From Hellea sp965224755 (GTDB lineage Bacteria > Pseudomonadota > Alphaproteobacteria > Caulobacterales > Maricaulaceae), in contig OZ245061.1 of the NCBI GenBank assembly GCA_965224755.1, forward strand, positions 1,054,001 through 1,118,000: a stretch of 64,000 bases of DNA. Direction: 5' to 3'. Both the position numbers and the translations under genes were made by a program. The notes below the pieces were generated by a model. That model worked only from the letters and a program-made list of their open reading frames with translations, searched no databases and was not told where the DNA came from. This document shows, one piece after another, positions 16,617-25,793 of the stretch. How positions within the stretch are numbered: position 1 is the stretch's first letter; every line of letters begins with the position of its first letter.

Positions 16617-17537
16617 ATGAATAGCTCGCAAATTTTTTTCATTTTACTAGTCGTGTTGGCGCTTGCGCTCATTAAAATGACTGTAAAGGCCGTGCCGCAG
16701 GGCATGGAATATACGGTCGAACAATTCGGAAAATATGTCCGAACCCTTAAGCCGGGCTTGTCCTTCATTATTCCGTTTTTTGAAAAAGTCGGGTATAAAA
16801 TGAATATGCGCGAGCGGGTGATTGATATCCCCTCCCAAGACGTGATTACCAAAGACAACGCCATGGTCACAGCTGACGCGGTTGTCTTTATTCAAGTCAT
16901 TGATGCGCGCATGGCCGCTTATGAGGTCAATAATCTCGATAATGCGATTAAGAATCTGTGCCTGACGAATGTGCGGACGGTGGTCGGCTCTATGGATTTG
17001 GACGAGACTTTATCCAAGCGCGATACAATTAATGCCAAATTATTGTCCGTGATTGACCAAGCGACTGACCCATGGGGCACCAAAGTTACGCGGATCGAGA
17101 TTAAAGACCTCTCCCCGCCGGCCGATATTACTCAAGCCATGAATAAGCAGATGAAAGCCGAGCGCGAAAAACGCGCTGATATCTTGATGGCTGAAGGCCA
17201 AAAGCAGAGCCAAATCCTGAAAGCCGAAGGCGAGAAGGAAGCGGCTGTGCGCGAGGCCGAGGGCCGCAAAGAAGCCGCCTTCCTCGACGCCGAAGCGCGC
17301 GAGCGCGAAGCCGAGGCCGAAGCCCGCGCCACCGCTATGGTCTCAGCCGCCATTGCCAAAGGCGATATCAACGCGGTCAACTATTTCATCGCGCAGGATT
17401 ATGTCAAAGCCTTTGGCGAGCTGGCCAAATCGCCCAACCAGAAGACAATTATTGTCCCGGCTGAGCTTTCAGGCCTTGCCGCAACAGTGGGCGGTATTTC
17501 GGGTCTTTTAGAGGCCGGTAAAAAGACCAAGAAATAG
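16617..17537 (+). CDS. SPFH/Band 7 membrane protein (QmcA/stomatin-like)
   Basis: 306 residues: an N-terminal membrane anchor (IFFILLVVLALALIKM), then an SPFH/Band 7 domain (VPQGMEYTVEQFGKYVRTL to IKDLSPPADI) and a long Ala/Glu/Lys-rich coiled coil (about 180-245) ending in a hydrophobic tail. Such proteins form large ring oligomers in membrane microdomains. It is paired with an nfeD-like gene 23 bp downstream; this SPFH-NfeD pairing is widespread and implies a functional complex. Confidence 0.94.
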   Translation: MNSSQIFFILLVVLALALIKMTVKAVPQGMEYTVEQFGKYVRTLKPGLSFIIPFFEKVGYKMNMRERVIDIPSQDVITKDNAMVTADAVVFIQVIDARMAAYEVNNLDNAIKNLCLTNVRTVVGSMDLDETLSKRDTINAKLLSVIDQATDPWGTKVTRIEIKDLSPPADITQAMNKQMKAEREKRADILMAEGQKQSQILKAEGEKEAAVREAEGRKEAAFLDAEAREREAEAEARATAMVSAAIAKGDINAVNYFIAQDYVKAFGELAKSPNQKTIIVPAELSGLAATVGGISGLLEAGKKTKK

Positions 17538-17560
17538 GCCCAAGAAATAGGAACACGCCC

Positions 17561-18031
17561 ATGAATAGCGACGCAAATCTCCTCGTGCAAATGCTGGAGA
17601 GCATGAACGGCACCAAATGGATTATTGCCGGTGTGCTCCTGCTCATCCTCGAAGTGGTCACAGGCACGACCTATATTCTCTGGCCGGCTGTGGCGGCGTT
17701 GATTGTCGGCTTTATCGCCTTCATTCTGCCGCTGGGATGGGAGATGCAATTCCTGCTCTTCTTTATCCTCTCCGCGGTCTTGCTGGTGGCGGGGCATAAA
17801 TTTATCCGCCCCAAAATGAAGGGCGGCGAACCGTCTGATCTCAATGACCGCGCGCGCTCCATGATAGGGATGCGCGTCAAAGCCGTTGCAGATTTCGAAA
17901 CCGGCATGGGCCGCGTCCAAGTCGGCGACACCCAATGGCGCGCAAGTATAGAAGACGGGAATCCGGCGTCAGGCGCCGAACTCCGCGTCGTCTCCGTGAA
18001 AGGCACAACGCTAAAGGTAGAGCCAGTTTAA
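17561..18031 (+). CDS. NfeD-like membrane protein
   Basis: 156-residue partner of the SPFH protein encoded immediately upstream. Three hydrophobic helices (WIIAGVLLLILEVVTGTTYI, then WPAVAALIVGFIAFIL and MQFLLFFILSAVLLVAG) are followed by a C-terminal OB-fold NfeD domain (SMIGMRVKAVADFETGMGRV, GDTQWRASIEDG). This is the short NfeD form lacking the protease domain. The next ORF begins 2 bp after its stop. Confidence 0.93.
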   Translation: MNSDANLLVQMLESMNGTKWIIAGVLLLILEVVTGTTYILWPAVAALIVGFIAFILPLGWEMQFLLFFILSAVLLVAGHKFIRPKMKGGEPSDLNDRARSMIGMRVKAVADFETGMGRVQVGDTQWRASIEDGNPASGAELRVVSVKGTTLKVEPV

Positions 18032-18033
18032 GC

Positions 18034-18531
18034 GTGACACTTATTCTCGAATCCACTTCCAGCAAAGGCAGCTTTCGGCTCTTGCGGGATGCGCAGCCTC
18101 AGTTTGAACTCACCTATACCAATTGGTTTTCCAGCCGCGCCGAGACCTCCTACGGGGGCCAAGACATCGTCCTGAAATCCAAAAATATATGGATGAGTAA
18201 GTTTGACATTTTGAAAGGCGGCGTGGATTGCGGCGATATTATCTTTAACTGGATGGGCCATGTCATCATCCGACTGACCCGGGCTGACGGGGCGGGTGAA
18301 GACGAGTTTTTGCTTAAACATCGCGGTATTCTCAGCACGCAATATGATCTGTGCGAGGCCGGCAATCGCCCTCTGCTCACGCTCAAAGCGGGGTTTAATT
18401 GGAGCAAATTCAAATATAATTACACGGTCACGCAAGAAAATCACGATTTCCCGCAAGAGGTTTTAGATGAGCTTCTGATCTATTGCGGCTTTGCCGCCAA
18501 TCTTCATATGAGCCGTAGCGGCGGGAGCTGA
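18034..18531 (+). CDS. Hypothetical protein
   Basis: About 165 residues, no family recognised. Starting at the GTG 2 bp after the nfeD stop gives a soluble, beta-rich protein (TLILESTSSKGSFRLLRDAQ; QFELTYTNWFSSRAETSYGG) with a Phe/Tyr-rich C-terminal half (LKAGFNWSKFKYNYTVTQEN). The tandem beta-strand layout hints at a LURP/scramblase-like or calycin-like fold, but that is a guess. Close spacing suggests co-transcription with the SPFH-NfeD pair. Confidence 0.65.
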   Translation: MTLILESTSSKGSFRLLRDAQPQFELTYTNWFSSRAETSYGGQDIVLKSKNIWMSKFDILKGGVDCGDIIFNWMGHVIIRLTRADGAGEDEFLLKHRGILSTQYDLCEAGNRPLLTLKAGFNWSKFKYNYTVTQENHDFPQEVLDELLIYCGFAANLHMSRSGGS

Positions 18532-18591
18532 TACAAGTCTGCGCGACATTGCATTTGACAGGCCATTATGGCGCTCAAGAACCAAGGCCTG

Positions 18592-19674
18592 CTAATAGGC
18601 ACATTTGTCCGCATCGATTGCGTCTTTCGTGCGGGCGATAAAGGCATTGATGTTTTTCATTTTTACAAACCGTTTCGGCGTTGGGTAAAGCAATAGAAGA
18701 TACTGCCCTTCGCCAAGATCATCCACCGTGAAGACGGGGTTGTCCGGGTCGTTGACAAGCACTGGATGAACATTTGCCATTTTAATGTCAGGCAGACGGG
18801 CTTTCACGCGTTCCGGCGTGCCAAGCAGCCCGGCAGAGTGAAAACTACCGTTCACATGGACAATCTTCCGTCCGGGGTGGGCGGCTAAATGCTGAGCGAT
18901 ACTCTCCGCCATAGTGTCATCCCGGCTCACTTGCGCTGCGTAACGGTTGAACTTCTGTTTTTCCTTGTCGGCATCGCTCATATTGCCGCCAACAGCGTGC
19001 CCGGCCGCTGCGTCCATAAAGCCGTAGAACTTTTCTTTATAGGCGCCGTCTTCAAGATGAAGCTTATGCGCCGCCCACGCGCGGGGTTCGGGAGCTAGTG
19101 TGTCCAGAAATTTCGGGCCTGACTCCCCTATGCAGCTGACCAGATTGGCGGGAATTTCTGCAGCTATGACCGGCAGGTTTTTTACTTTGGCAAATTCGAC
19201 AAGCGGACGATAGCTTTGCCGATAATGATCCCAAGCCTTACCGTCATGAACCAATGTTTCCTCGCCGATCTCGCCCGAGAGATAATCGTCGAGCACCCCT
19301 TGTTGCGAGCGTTCAAATTGCTCCATGCTGAGCGCGATGTCGGGGTTAGCCGTGTAAAGCCCGGCAAATATACGAGATTGCACATAATGATTGGCGGCGT
19401 GTCCGTGAGCTTCCCCAATAAAAACGACATCATATGTAGATAAATCCGCAATGGCATCTTCCAAGCTTACGGCGCGCGGCGTAGCGAGGCCCATTTTCGT
19501 TTCAACCAGTAAGAAATCCGAAAAACTAAATAGGGGTTGGGCTACCGTATATTCGTTGCGGTTTAGAATTAAGGCGCTTTCAAGGTGTTGCCCCTCGGAT
19601 TGATGCGGCGCGTTTGGCGAGCAGGCTAAAAGACCAAAAGCCATGCAAGCCGCGCTTATAAATTGTGGTTTCAT
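18592..19674 (-). CDS. ChaN-like haem/iron-regulated lipoprotein
   Basis: 360-residue predicted lipoprotein (signal MKPQFISAACMAFGLLAC, lipobox LLAC) of the ChaN/Tiki superfamily. Motifs present are VVFIGEAHGHAANHYVQ, SMEQFERSQQGVLDDYLSGE and the C-terminal HVNGSFHSAGLLG. ChaN of Campylobacter binds haem between two monomers; a haem or protease-like role here is inferred. It is directly downstream of rnhA (stop and start adjacent) on the minus strand, so it probably shares the ispH-rnhA transcript. Confidence 0.88.
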   Translation of the reverse strand: MKPQFISAACMAFGLLACSPNAPHQSEGQHLESALILNRNEYTVAQPLFSFSDFLLVETKMGLATPRAVSLEDAIADLSTYDVVFIGEAHGHAANHYVQSRIFAGLYTANPDIALSMEQFERSQQGVLDDYLSGEIGEETLVHDGKAWDHYRQSYRPLVEFAKVKNLPVIAAEIPANLVSCIGESGPKFLDTLAPEPRAWAAHKLHLEDGAYKEKFYGFMDAAAGHAVGGNMSDADKEKQKFNRYAAQVSRDDTMAESIAQHLAAHPGRKIVHVNGSFHSAGLLGTPERVKARLPDIKMANVHPVLVNDPDNPVFTVDDLGEGQYLLLLYPTPKRFVKMKNINAFIARTKDAIDADKCAY

Positions 19675-20145
19675 CTAATTGCTCCCTGGTATGCCCGCCC
19701 GGGCAAGTTCATCGGCGCGTTCATTGCCTTCGACCCCGGCATGGCCTTTGACCCATTTCCACTGCACATCACGCTCTGCATTGAGGGCGTCGAGAGTTTT
19801 CCAAAGATCAACATTCACAACAGGTTTTTTATCCGATTTCTTCCAGCCGCGTTTCTTCCAGCCATGGATCCATTCGGTAATGCCTTTGAGCACATAAGTG
19901 CTGTCCGTCCACAGCGTTATATCGCCCTCATAACCGGGCTTGATAGCTTCGAGTGCTTTGATCGCGGCCATCAGTTCCATACGGTTATTAGTGGTGTCGG
20001 GCTCGCCGCCTTTCAGTGTTTTTTCGCGGCTGCCAAATTGCATTAATACGCCCCAGCCGCCGGGCCCCGGATTGCCCGAACAGGCTCCGTCCGTGTAAAT
20101 GGTCAGGCCTTCGCCGTCCTTGGTAGATTTTCTAGCGCGCGGCAT
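19675..20145 (-). CDS. rnhA: Ribonuclease HI
   Basis: 156-residue endonuclease that cuts the RNA strand of RNA-DNA hybrids. The catalytic carboxylates are visible in their family motifs: Asp in YTDGACSGNPGPGGWG, Glu in NRMELMAAIKALE, Asp in LWTDSTYVLKGI and Asp in ERADELAR. Its start overlaps the ispH stop by one base, and the ChaN-like gene follows with no gap. Confidence 0.97.
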   Translation of the reverse strand: MPRARKSTKDGEGLTIYTDGACSGNPGPGGWGVLMQFGSREKTLKGGEPDTTNNRMELMAAIKALEAIKPGYEGDITLWTDSTYVLKGITEWIHGWKKRGWKKSDKKPVVNVDLWKTLDALNAERDVQWKWVKGHAGVEGNERADELARAGIPGSN

Positions 20146-21116
20146 TAGGCGGCTGGCAGAAGTTGGCGCGGCAGGCGGAAAACGACTTTTTCCCGAGTGA
20201 CTTCGACTTCTTGTAAATCAATCTCGTAGCGTGAGCGCAGGGCCGCGATCACCCCGTCGGTCAGATATTCCGGAGCGCTCGCCCCCGCAGACAAGCCTAT
20301 GGTTTTTGCCGCGTCGAGCCTGTTCCAGTCCAGATTATCGGCGCAGGATATCAGCTTCGCATTATCCGCGCCGGCTGTCTCGCCGACTTCGACGAGCCGT
20401 TTTGAATTGGACGAGTTTTGCGAGCCAATGACCAAGAGCAGATCGCAGCGCGCGGCGATGGCTTTAATCGCGGCTTGGCGGTTGGTCGTGGCGTAACAAA
20501 TATCTTCTTTATAGGGCAGGACGATATTGGGAAATCTTTGTTTCAGGATATCAATCATCTGCGCCGTATCATCAATCGAGAGGGTGGTTTGCGTCACAAG
20601 CGCCAGACTATCAGGGGTGTTAGGCTTGATATGTCGCGCGTCTTCCTCGGTTTCTATCAGCGTAATATGCCCCGCCGGCAATTGCCCCATAGTGCCGATG
20701 ACTTCGGGATGGCCCTTATGGCCGATCAGCAGGATGTGATGGCCCGCCTGAGCGTGTTTTTCCGCTTCGATATGAACTTTTGAAACCAGCGGACAGGTGG
20801 CGTCAAGAAAGGTCATGTCCCGGGCCTGCGCGGCTTTGGGCACTGATTTAGGCACGCCGTGGGCCGAAAACACAACGGGGCGATTATCCGGGCAATCATC
20901 AAGCTCATCAACAAAGATCGCGCCTAAGGCTTCGAGCCGTTCTACGACATGTTGATTATGGACAATTTCGTGGCGGACATAGACAGGCGCGCCGTATTTT
21001 TCGATAGATTGCTCGACAATCTGGATGGCGCGGTCAACCCCGGCGCAAAAGCCGCGCGGCGCAGCGAGCAAAACCGTCTTGTTTTTGCGCGGTTTATCAG
21101 CGAAATCGGCTGACAT
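20145..21116 (-). CDS. ispH: 4-hydroxy-3-methylbut-2-enyl diphosphate reductase
   Basis: Last enzyme of the MEP isoprenoid pathway, an iron-sulfur protein making IPP and DMAPP. From the ATG at 21116 it is 323 residues. The three cluster cysteines are C24 (RGFCAGV), C108 (DATCPLV) and C207 (DICYATTNRQ), and the SAHGV and SSNSKRL motifs are present. GAGGAG just upstream fixes this start; a longer open frame to 21170 lacks family similarity. It heads the ispH-rnhA-chaN run. Confidence 0.97.
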   Translation of the reverse strand: MSADFADKPRKNKTVLLAAPRGFCAGVDRAIQIVEQSIEKYGAPVYVRHEIVHNQHVVERLEALGAIFVDELDDCPDNRPVVFSAHGVPKSVPKAAQARDMTFLDATCPLVSKVHIEAEKHAQAGHHILLIGHKGHPEVIGTMGQLPAGHITLIETEEDARHIKPNTPDSLALVTQTTLSIDDTAQMIDILKQRFPNIVLPYKEDICYATTNRQAAIKAIAARCDLLLVIGSQNSSNSKRLVEVGETAGADNAKLISCADNLDWNRLDAAKTIGLSAGASAPEYLTDGVIAALRSRYEIDLQEVEVTREKVVFRLPRQLLPAA

Positions 21117-21264
21117 TAAATTCTCCTCATACGCATCATACAACTCATCTTGAGCGTTGCGGCATTGCATTTATCTGTCTAAGACCTAGCAGACTCGTTT
21201 CCGCCAAGCTATACCAAGCTATAGTAAGGTAGAAACAAAAGATGACGAAATTTGGGACAAATTG

Positions 21265-21852
21265 ATGCGAGCTTCAAAACTTATTCTGGGCCTGACTTTA
21301 GCGGCTGTAACGGCGATGGCTGGCTGTAAGAGCACGAAGGAAATTCTGCAAATTGGCGAAGTTGCTGAAAAAAACCCCGGCCCATGCCCGCGCGCTTTTT
21401 CCGTCTATGACGCCTCGCGCATAGTCGAATTTCGCGGCGAGGGGCAGCGTTATGCCAATGTTGGGTTTACGGGCGAGTTTGACAAAGTGCGCAGTCTTTG
21501 TCGCTATTATGGTACGCAGCCGATTGTCGCTGATCTTGAAATGGATATTAGCTTCGGACGCGGCCCGGCGGCAGCTCAGCAAAGCACGGCAACCTATGAG
21601 TATTTTGTTGCTGTAACCCGTAAAAATGTCGCCGTTATCAATAAGAAAACCTTCCCCATTCAAGTGACCTTCCCGGCAGGCGCGGACCGCGTTACGGTAA
21701 CAGAACGCCTCGACCGCATAGTCATTCCGCGCAATTCCGAAGGCACATCCGGCCAGAATTTCGAGATCATTGTCGGGTTTGAGCTGACGCCTGAACAGCG
21801 CCAATTCAACGCCGATGGCAAGCGTTTCCGGGTCTCTGCCGGAAAAAATTAG
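21265..21852 (+). CDS. Lipoprotein of unknown function
   Basis: 195-residue predicted lipoprotein; signal MRASKLILGLTLAAVTAMAGC with lipobox MAGC. The mature part has two further cysteines (GPCPRAF, SLCRYYG), a beta-rich body and a segment GFELTPEQRQFN near the end. No family assigned with confidence. An adjacent TTG at 21262 is in frame but the ATG at 21265 is used. It precedes argS by 8 bp, so the two are probably co-transcribed. Confidence 0.75.
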   Translation: MRASKLILGLTLAAVTAMAGCKSTKEILQIGEVAEKNPGPCPRAFSVYDASRIVEFRGEGQRYANVGFTGEFDKVRSLCRYYGTQPIVADLEMDISFGRGPAAAQQSTATYEYFVAVTRKNVAVINKKTFPIQVTFPAGADRVTVTERLDRIVIPRNSEGTSGQNFEIIVGFELTPEQRQFNADGKRFRVSAGKN

Positions 21853-21860
21853 AGCGCTTC

Positions 21861-23639
21861 ATGCCGTCTATTCTCGAGACATTAAACGCAGCCACCTGCG
21901 AAGCTTTCGCTGATCTGGGATTCCCCGCAGAGATCGGCAAGACCCGCGAATCAGATCGTCCTGATTTGGCCCCGTTTCAGTGTAACGGCGCGATGGCGGC
22001 GGCGGGTATCCTTAAAAAGCAAGGCAAAAAAGCCAATCCGCGCGAGATCGCGCAAAAAGTTGCGGCCAAGCTGACAGGTCACCTTGCCATTGAGGATTTG
22101 GAAATTGCCGGGCCGGGATTTATAAATATCCGCCCCACCAAAGCGGCGATTACCGCCCGGGCCGCCCAATTAGCCGCAGATGATAAGACAGGCGCAACCG
22201 AGGCCACGGCGCAAACCATCGTCATTGATTATGGCGGGGCCAATGTCGCCAAGCCGATGCATGTCGGCCATTTGCGCTCAGCGGTAATCGGTGAATGTTT
22301 GAAACGTCTGCTGCGGTTCCAAGGCCACAAGGTCATTGGCGATGTCCATCTCGGCGATTGGGGTCTGCAAATGGGGCATCTGATTACCGAATTACAGGAC
22401 GAGCAGCCGGACTTACCTTATTTCGACGCGGATAAGGCGGGGGATTACCCGTCCCAATCGCCCGTTGATATGGAAGACCTCGCGCGGCTTTATCCTGCGG
22501 CGAGTAATAAAGCGAAAACAGACCCCGCAAGGATGGAACGCTCGCGCGTGGCCACGGCGCAACTGCAAGCGGGCCGCGCGGGATACCGTGCCTTGCTCGA
22601 TCATTTCATCGCCGTCTCAATCAAGTCGCTGAAAAAAGGCTATGGCGGGCTCGACGTGGAATTTGATCTCTGGAAGGGCGAAGCCGTTGTCGATCCGCTT
22701 ATTCCCGGCATGATCGAAGATTTAAAAGCCAAAGGCATTGCCGAAGAAGATCAAGGCGCGCTCATTATTCACGTGGCCGAGGACGACGAGAAGAAAGAAA
22801 TGCCGCCCGTCATGCTGCTCGCCTCCAGCGGCGCGGTTCTCTATCACACCACCGATCTTGCCACGCTGATTGACCGCAAGGCCGAGATTGACCCTGATCT
22901 AATCCTCTACGTTGTCGATCAACGCCAAGCTCTGCATTTCGAACAGGTCTTTCGCGCCGCCGTGAAAGCGGGCTGGTATGAGCGGAGCCAGCTTAATCAC
23001 CTCGGCTTTGGCACCATGAACGGCAAGGACGGTAAGCCGTTTAAAACCCGCGAAGGCGGAATTTTGCGGCTGGAAGATTTGCTGACCTTGATGCGCGAAG
23101 CGGCGCAAAAACGCCTCACAGAAGCCGGTATCGGGCAGGATTTCAGCGCCGAGGAACGGGCTGATATCGCCGAGAAAGTCGGCCTCGCCGCGTTAAAATT
23201 CGCCGATCTACAAAATCAGCGCACGACGAATTACATATTTGACCCCGAGCGCTTCACCGCTTTTGAAGGCAAGACCGGGCCTTATTTGCTCTATGCTGCC
23301 GTGCGGATTAAATCCATCCTGCGCAAAGCGGCGGAGCAGGGCGTTAAGGCGGGAGATATAACAATCACAGAGCCAGCCGAAACAGGCTTGGTCCTCGCGC
23401 TCGACGCCTTTGACCGCGCTTTGAAATCTGCCACAGATAAATACGCTCCGCATCTACTCTGCGACCATATCTTCCGCCTCGCGCAGACTTTTTCGCGCTT
23501 TTACACAGATTGCCCGATATTAGTGGACGGCACGCCGGACGCGGTGAAAGCCTCGCGTCTTGCGCTGGCGGAAACAACATTGCGCCAGCTAGAACACGGT
23601 CTTCACATCATCGGCATTCAGGCGCCCGATAGAATGTAA
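21861..23639 (+). CDS. argS: Arginyl-tRNA synthetase
   Basis: 592-residue class Ia aminoacyl-tRNA synthetase. An N-terminal tRNA D-loop recognition domain (1-110) is followed by the catalytic Rossmann fold with the HIGH motif as HVGHLRS, and a C-terminal anticodon-binding helical domain (after about 450). The KMSKS loop reads GKDGKPFKTREGG, the variant also found in other bacterial ArgRS, so it is not degraded. It ends exactly one base before the stop of the convergent small gene. Confidence 0.98.
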   Translation: MPSILETLNAATCEAFADLGFPAEIGKTRESDRPDLAPFQCNGAMAAAGILKKQGKKANPREIAQKVAAKLTGHLAIEDLEIAGPGFINIRPTKAAITARAAQLAADDKTGATEATAQTIVIDYGGANVAKPMHVGHLRSAVIGECLKRLLRFQGHKVIGDVHLGDWGLQMGHLITELQDEQPDLPYFDADKAGDYPSQSPVDMEDLARLYPAASNKAKTDPARMERSRVATAQLQAGRAGYRALLDHFIAVSIKSLKKGYGGLDVEFDLWKGEAVVDPLIPGMIEDLKAKGIAEEDQGALIIHVAEDDEKKEMPPVMLLASSGAVLYHTTDLATLIDRKAEIDPDLILYVVDQRQALHFEQVFRAAVKAGWYERSQLNHLGFGTMNGKDGKPFKTREGGILRLEDLLTLMREAAQKRLTEAGIGQDFSAEERADIAEKVGLAALKFADLQNQRTTNYIFDPERFTAFEGKTGPYLLYAAVRIKSILRKAAEQGVKAGDITITEPAETGLVLALDAFDRALKSATDKYAPHLLCDHIFRLAQTFSRFYTDCPILVDGTPDAVKASRLALAETTLRQLEHGLHIIGIQAPDRM

Positions 23640-23945
23640 TTAGCTCGGTTTGTAGGCTTGCTGCAGCTGTTGCTGTTGGGCGTGGACGGGCTGCGTTTGA
23701 ACGGCGGGCTGTGCTTGAACGGGAGCTTGCGGCGCAATGGCCGGTTGAGGCTGCGGCTGCGGGGCCGCCGTTCCAAAGGTGCGCTTACCGTTTGTGGCCA
23801 CAAGGCATTCCGCATACATATCCAATATAGCAGTTTTATTGTTCTCGCCCCAAACGCCGACGCCTTTAAGTTTGGAAAGGATATCGAAAGCGACTTCTTC
23901 TTTGGATTTTCCGCCGGATGAGGATGATGGTGCAGATTCGGACAT
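23640..23945 (-). CDS. Small Pro/Gln/Ala-rich protein
   Basis: 101 residues. The N-terminal half is a compact segment (KSKEEVAFDILSKLKGVGVW, then AILDMYAECLVATNGKRTFG), while residues 60-101 are low complexity with Q, P and A (PQPQPQPAIAPQAPVQAQP). GGGAGA precedes the ATG, which supports translation. No family is recognised and no signal peptide is visible, so a cytosolic protein with a disordered tail is likely. Convergent with argS with no gap between stop codons. Confidence 0.65.
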   Translation of the reverse strand: MSESAPSSSSGGKSKEEVAFDILSKLKGVGVWGENNKTAILDMYAECLVATNGKRTFGTAAPQPQPQPAIAPQAPVQAQPAVQTQPVHAQQQQLQQAYKPS

Positions 23946-24052
23946 AATGGTCTCCCTTTGGCTCCGCTTACCTCAAAGATATGAAGAAAATGGGAACAGG
24001 GTTGATTGACTCTCTCAAAAGAATCCGTCATTCCCTCCTCACTACTTTCAAG

Positions 24053-24210
24053 TGGGAGAGAACGGGATATCAAGCCCGTCACCGAAGGCGCAACCGCCCC
24101 GGAAACGCTCAGGTCAACGGACCATTTGAAGGATAAAATGCTGGAAAGCGGGCTATTGGTGTAAGGCCCCGCCGACGGAGTAAATCTCTCAGGCCCTAGA
24201 GGACAGCAGG
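24053..24210 (+). promoter_or_regulatory. Tandem glycine riboswitch
   Basis: Two adjacent glycine aptamers ahead of gcvT. Aptamer 1 (about 24053-24125) shows GGGAGAG, then the conserved core CACCGAAGGCGCAA and GGAAACGCTCAGG. Aptamer 2 (about 24140-24210) shows CTGGAAAG, CCGACGGAGTAAA and CTCTCAGG followed by AGGACAG. Each has the purine-rich core and CUCAGG signature of the class; the second core has a substitution (GACGG for GAAGG). In known cases glycine binding turns on gcv expression. The start codon is about 33 bp after the second aptamer, with no obvious intrinsic terminator, so control of translation seems likelier. Confidence 0.93.
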
Positions 24211-24242
24211 CGGCATGAAAGCGGCTTCGCCGATATGCCTAT

Positions 24243-25409
24243 ATGCCTGATTTGAAAAAGACCAAACTTCATAAGATACATGTCGCCCGCGGCGCGAAAA
24301 TGGTGCCCTTTGCCGGCTATGATATGCCTGTGCAATATCCGCTCGGCGTGATGAAAGAACATCTCCATACGCGCGGCAAAGCGGGGTTGTTTGATGTCTC
24401 CCATATGGGGCAGTGTTTTATTACTGCCGAGGACGGTATTTTTGAGACCGCCGCTAAAGCGCTTGAAAAACTGGTGCCGGCGGATATCCAAAGCTTGCAA
24501 CCGGGCCAGCAACGCTATTCACAATTTCTCAATAAAGAGGGCGGGATTCTCGATGATTTGATGATCTCGCGGCTCGGCTTTAAAGGCCATGAGCACACGC
24601 TTTATCTGGTTGTGAATGCAGGCTGTAAGGAGGCTGATTACAAACATATCGCAAAGCACCTGCCTAAAGATGTGACGCTTTCTATAAAGGACGAAATGCT
24701 GTCATTAATCGCGCTGCAAGGCCCGCGCGCGGCGGCGGTCTTAGGGTGCTTTAATCCTGCCGTCGAAGACTTGACCTTCATGACCCATACCGATTTGGCG
24801 CTGGAAGGGACATTGGACGCGCCCGTCTGGGCGCATGTTTCGCGTTCGGGTTATACCGGCGAAGATGGCTATGAGCTTTCCATCAAACATGATGATGTGG
24901 AACGCTTTGTTGAAGAGCTTTTACAATATGATGATGTCGAGATGATTGGCCTCGGCGCGCGCGATAGTCTGCGTCTCGAAGCCGGGCTGTGTCTTTATGG
25001 CCACGACATCGACACATCCGTCTCGCCCATCGAAGCTGGGCTGTTTTGGTCTATCCAGAAACATCGGCGAAGCGCGAAGGCGGGCTATATCGGCGCGAAA
25101 CGCGTGGCGGCGGACATCGCAGATAAATCAACCAAGCGCCTTGTCGGCATTCAGCCCGAAGGCCGCGCCCCCGCGCGCGAGCATACTGAAATTCAGGATA
25201 TGGACGGCAACACTATCGGCGAGATCACCAGCGGCGGCTTTGGCCCATCGACAAGAGACGGCGCAGGCGGCCCCGTCGCCATGGGCTATGTTGCCCGCAA
25301 ATTTACCAAAGCCGGCACGCCCGTGCAGCTTATTGTGCGCGGCAAAGCGCGGCTTGCGATAACAACGAAACTGCCTTTCACGCCGCATAATTATTTTAGA
25401 GGAGCTTAA
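24243..25409 (+). CDS. gcvT: Aminomethyltransferase (glycine cleavage T protein)
   Basis: 388-residue folate-dependent T protein, transferring the methylene group from the H-protein-bound intermediate to tetrahydrofolate and releasing ammonia. Motifs seen include HVARGAKMVPFAGYDMPVQY, LFDVSHMGQ, the folate-site region SRSGYTGEDGYELS and GLGARDSLRLEAGLCLYGHD. It lies directly behind the glycine riboswitch and starts the gcvT-H-PA-PB operon; gcvH begins 2 bp after its stop. Confidence 0.97.
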   Translation: MPDLKKTKLHKIHVARGAKMVPFAGYDMPVQYPLGVMKEHLHTRGKAGLFDVSHMGQCFITAEDGIFETAAKALEKLVPADIQSLQPGQQRYSQFLNKEGGILDDLMISRLGFKGHEHTLYLVVNAGCKEADYKHIAKHLPKDVTLSIKDEMLSLIALQGPRAAAVLGCFNPAVEDLTFMTHTDLALEGTLDAPVWAHVSRSGYTGEDGYELSIKHDDVERFVEELLQYDDVEMIGLGARDSLRLEAGLCLYGHDIDTSVSPIEAGLFWSIQKHRRSAKAGYIGAKRVAADIADKSTKRLVGIQPEGRAPAREHTEIQDMDGNTIGEITSGGFGPSTRDGAGGPVAMGYVARKFTKAGTPVQLIVRGKARLAITTKLPFTPHNYFRGA

Positions 25410-25411
25410 AT

Positions 25412-25783
25412 ATGAGCATCAAATATACAGAAGATCACGAATGGATCAAAATCGACGGCGATATCGGCACGATAGGGATTAGCCCTTATGCGGCGAGCCA
25501 GCTCGGCGATGTTGTTTTTGTTGAACTCCCGGAAATAGGCCGCGAAATGGCCAAGGGAGACGAAGCCGCCGTCATCGAGAGCGTCAAAGCGGCGTCCGAA
25601 GTTTACGCCCCTGTCGGCGGCGAAGTGACTGAGGTCAATACCGCGCTAGAAGACGCGCCGGAGACAGTGAATGCGTCGGCGGACGGAGAGGGCTGGTTTC
25701 TAAAAATCAAAATCGCGGACGCCGATGAGCTGGACGCTCTGATGGACGCAGCAGCCTATAAAACATATTGCGACGGGCTTTAG
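25412..25783 (+). CDS. gcvH: Glycine cleavage system H protein
   Basis: 123-residue lipoyl carrier that shuttles the aminomethyl group between P, T and L proteins. The lipoylated lysine is K59 in IESVKAASEVYAPV, in the usual family position, and the N-terminus YTEDHEWI is conserved. A GAGGAGC ribosome site overlaps the gcvT end. A 107-bp palindromic repeat separates it from gcvPA. Confidence 0.98.
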   Translation: MSIKYTEDHEWIKIDGDIGTIGISPYAASQLGDVVFVELPEIGREMAKGDEAAVIESVKAASEVYAPVGGEVTEVNTALEDAPETVNASADGEGWFLKIKIADADELDALMDAAAYKTYCDGL

Positions 25784-25793
25784 ACGAAGTAGC

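Noticed and set aside
23031..23060. Missing KMSKS in argS as a sign of decay
   Set aside because: GKDGKPFKTR is the normal form in many bacterial ArgRS, including that of E. coli.
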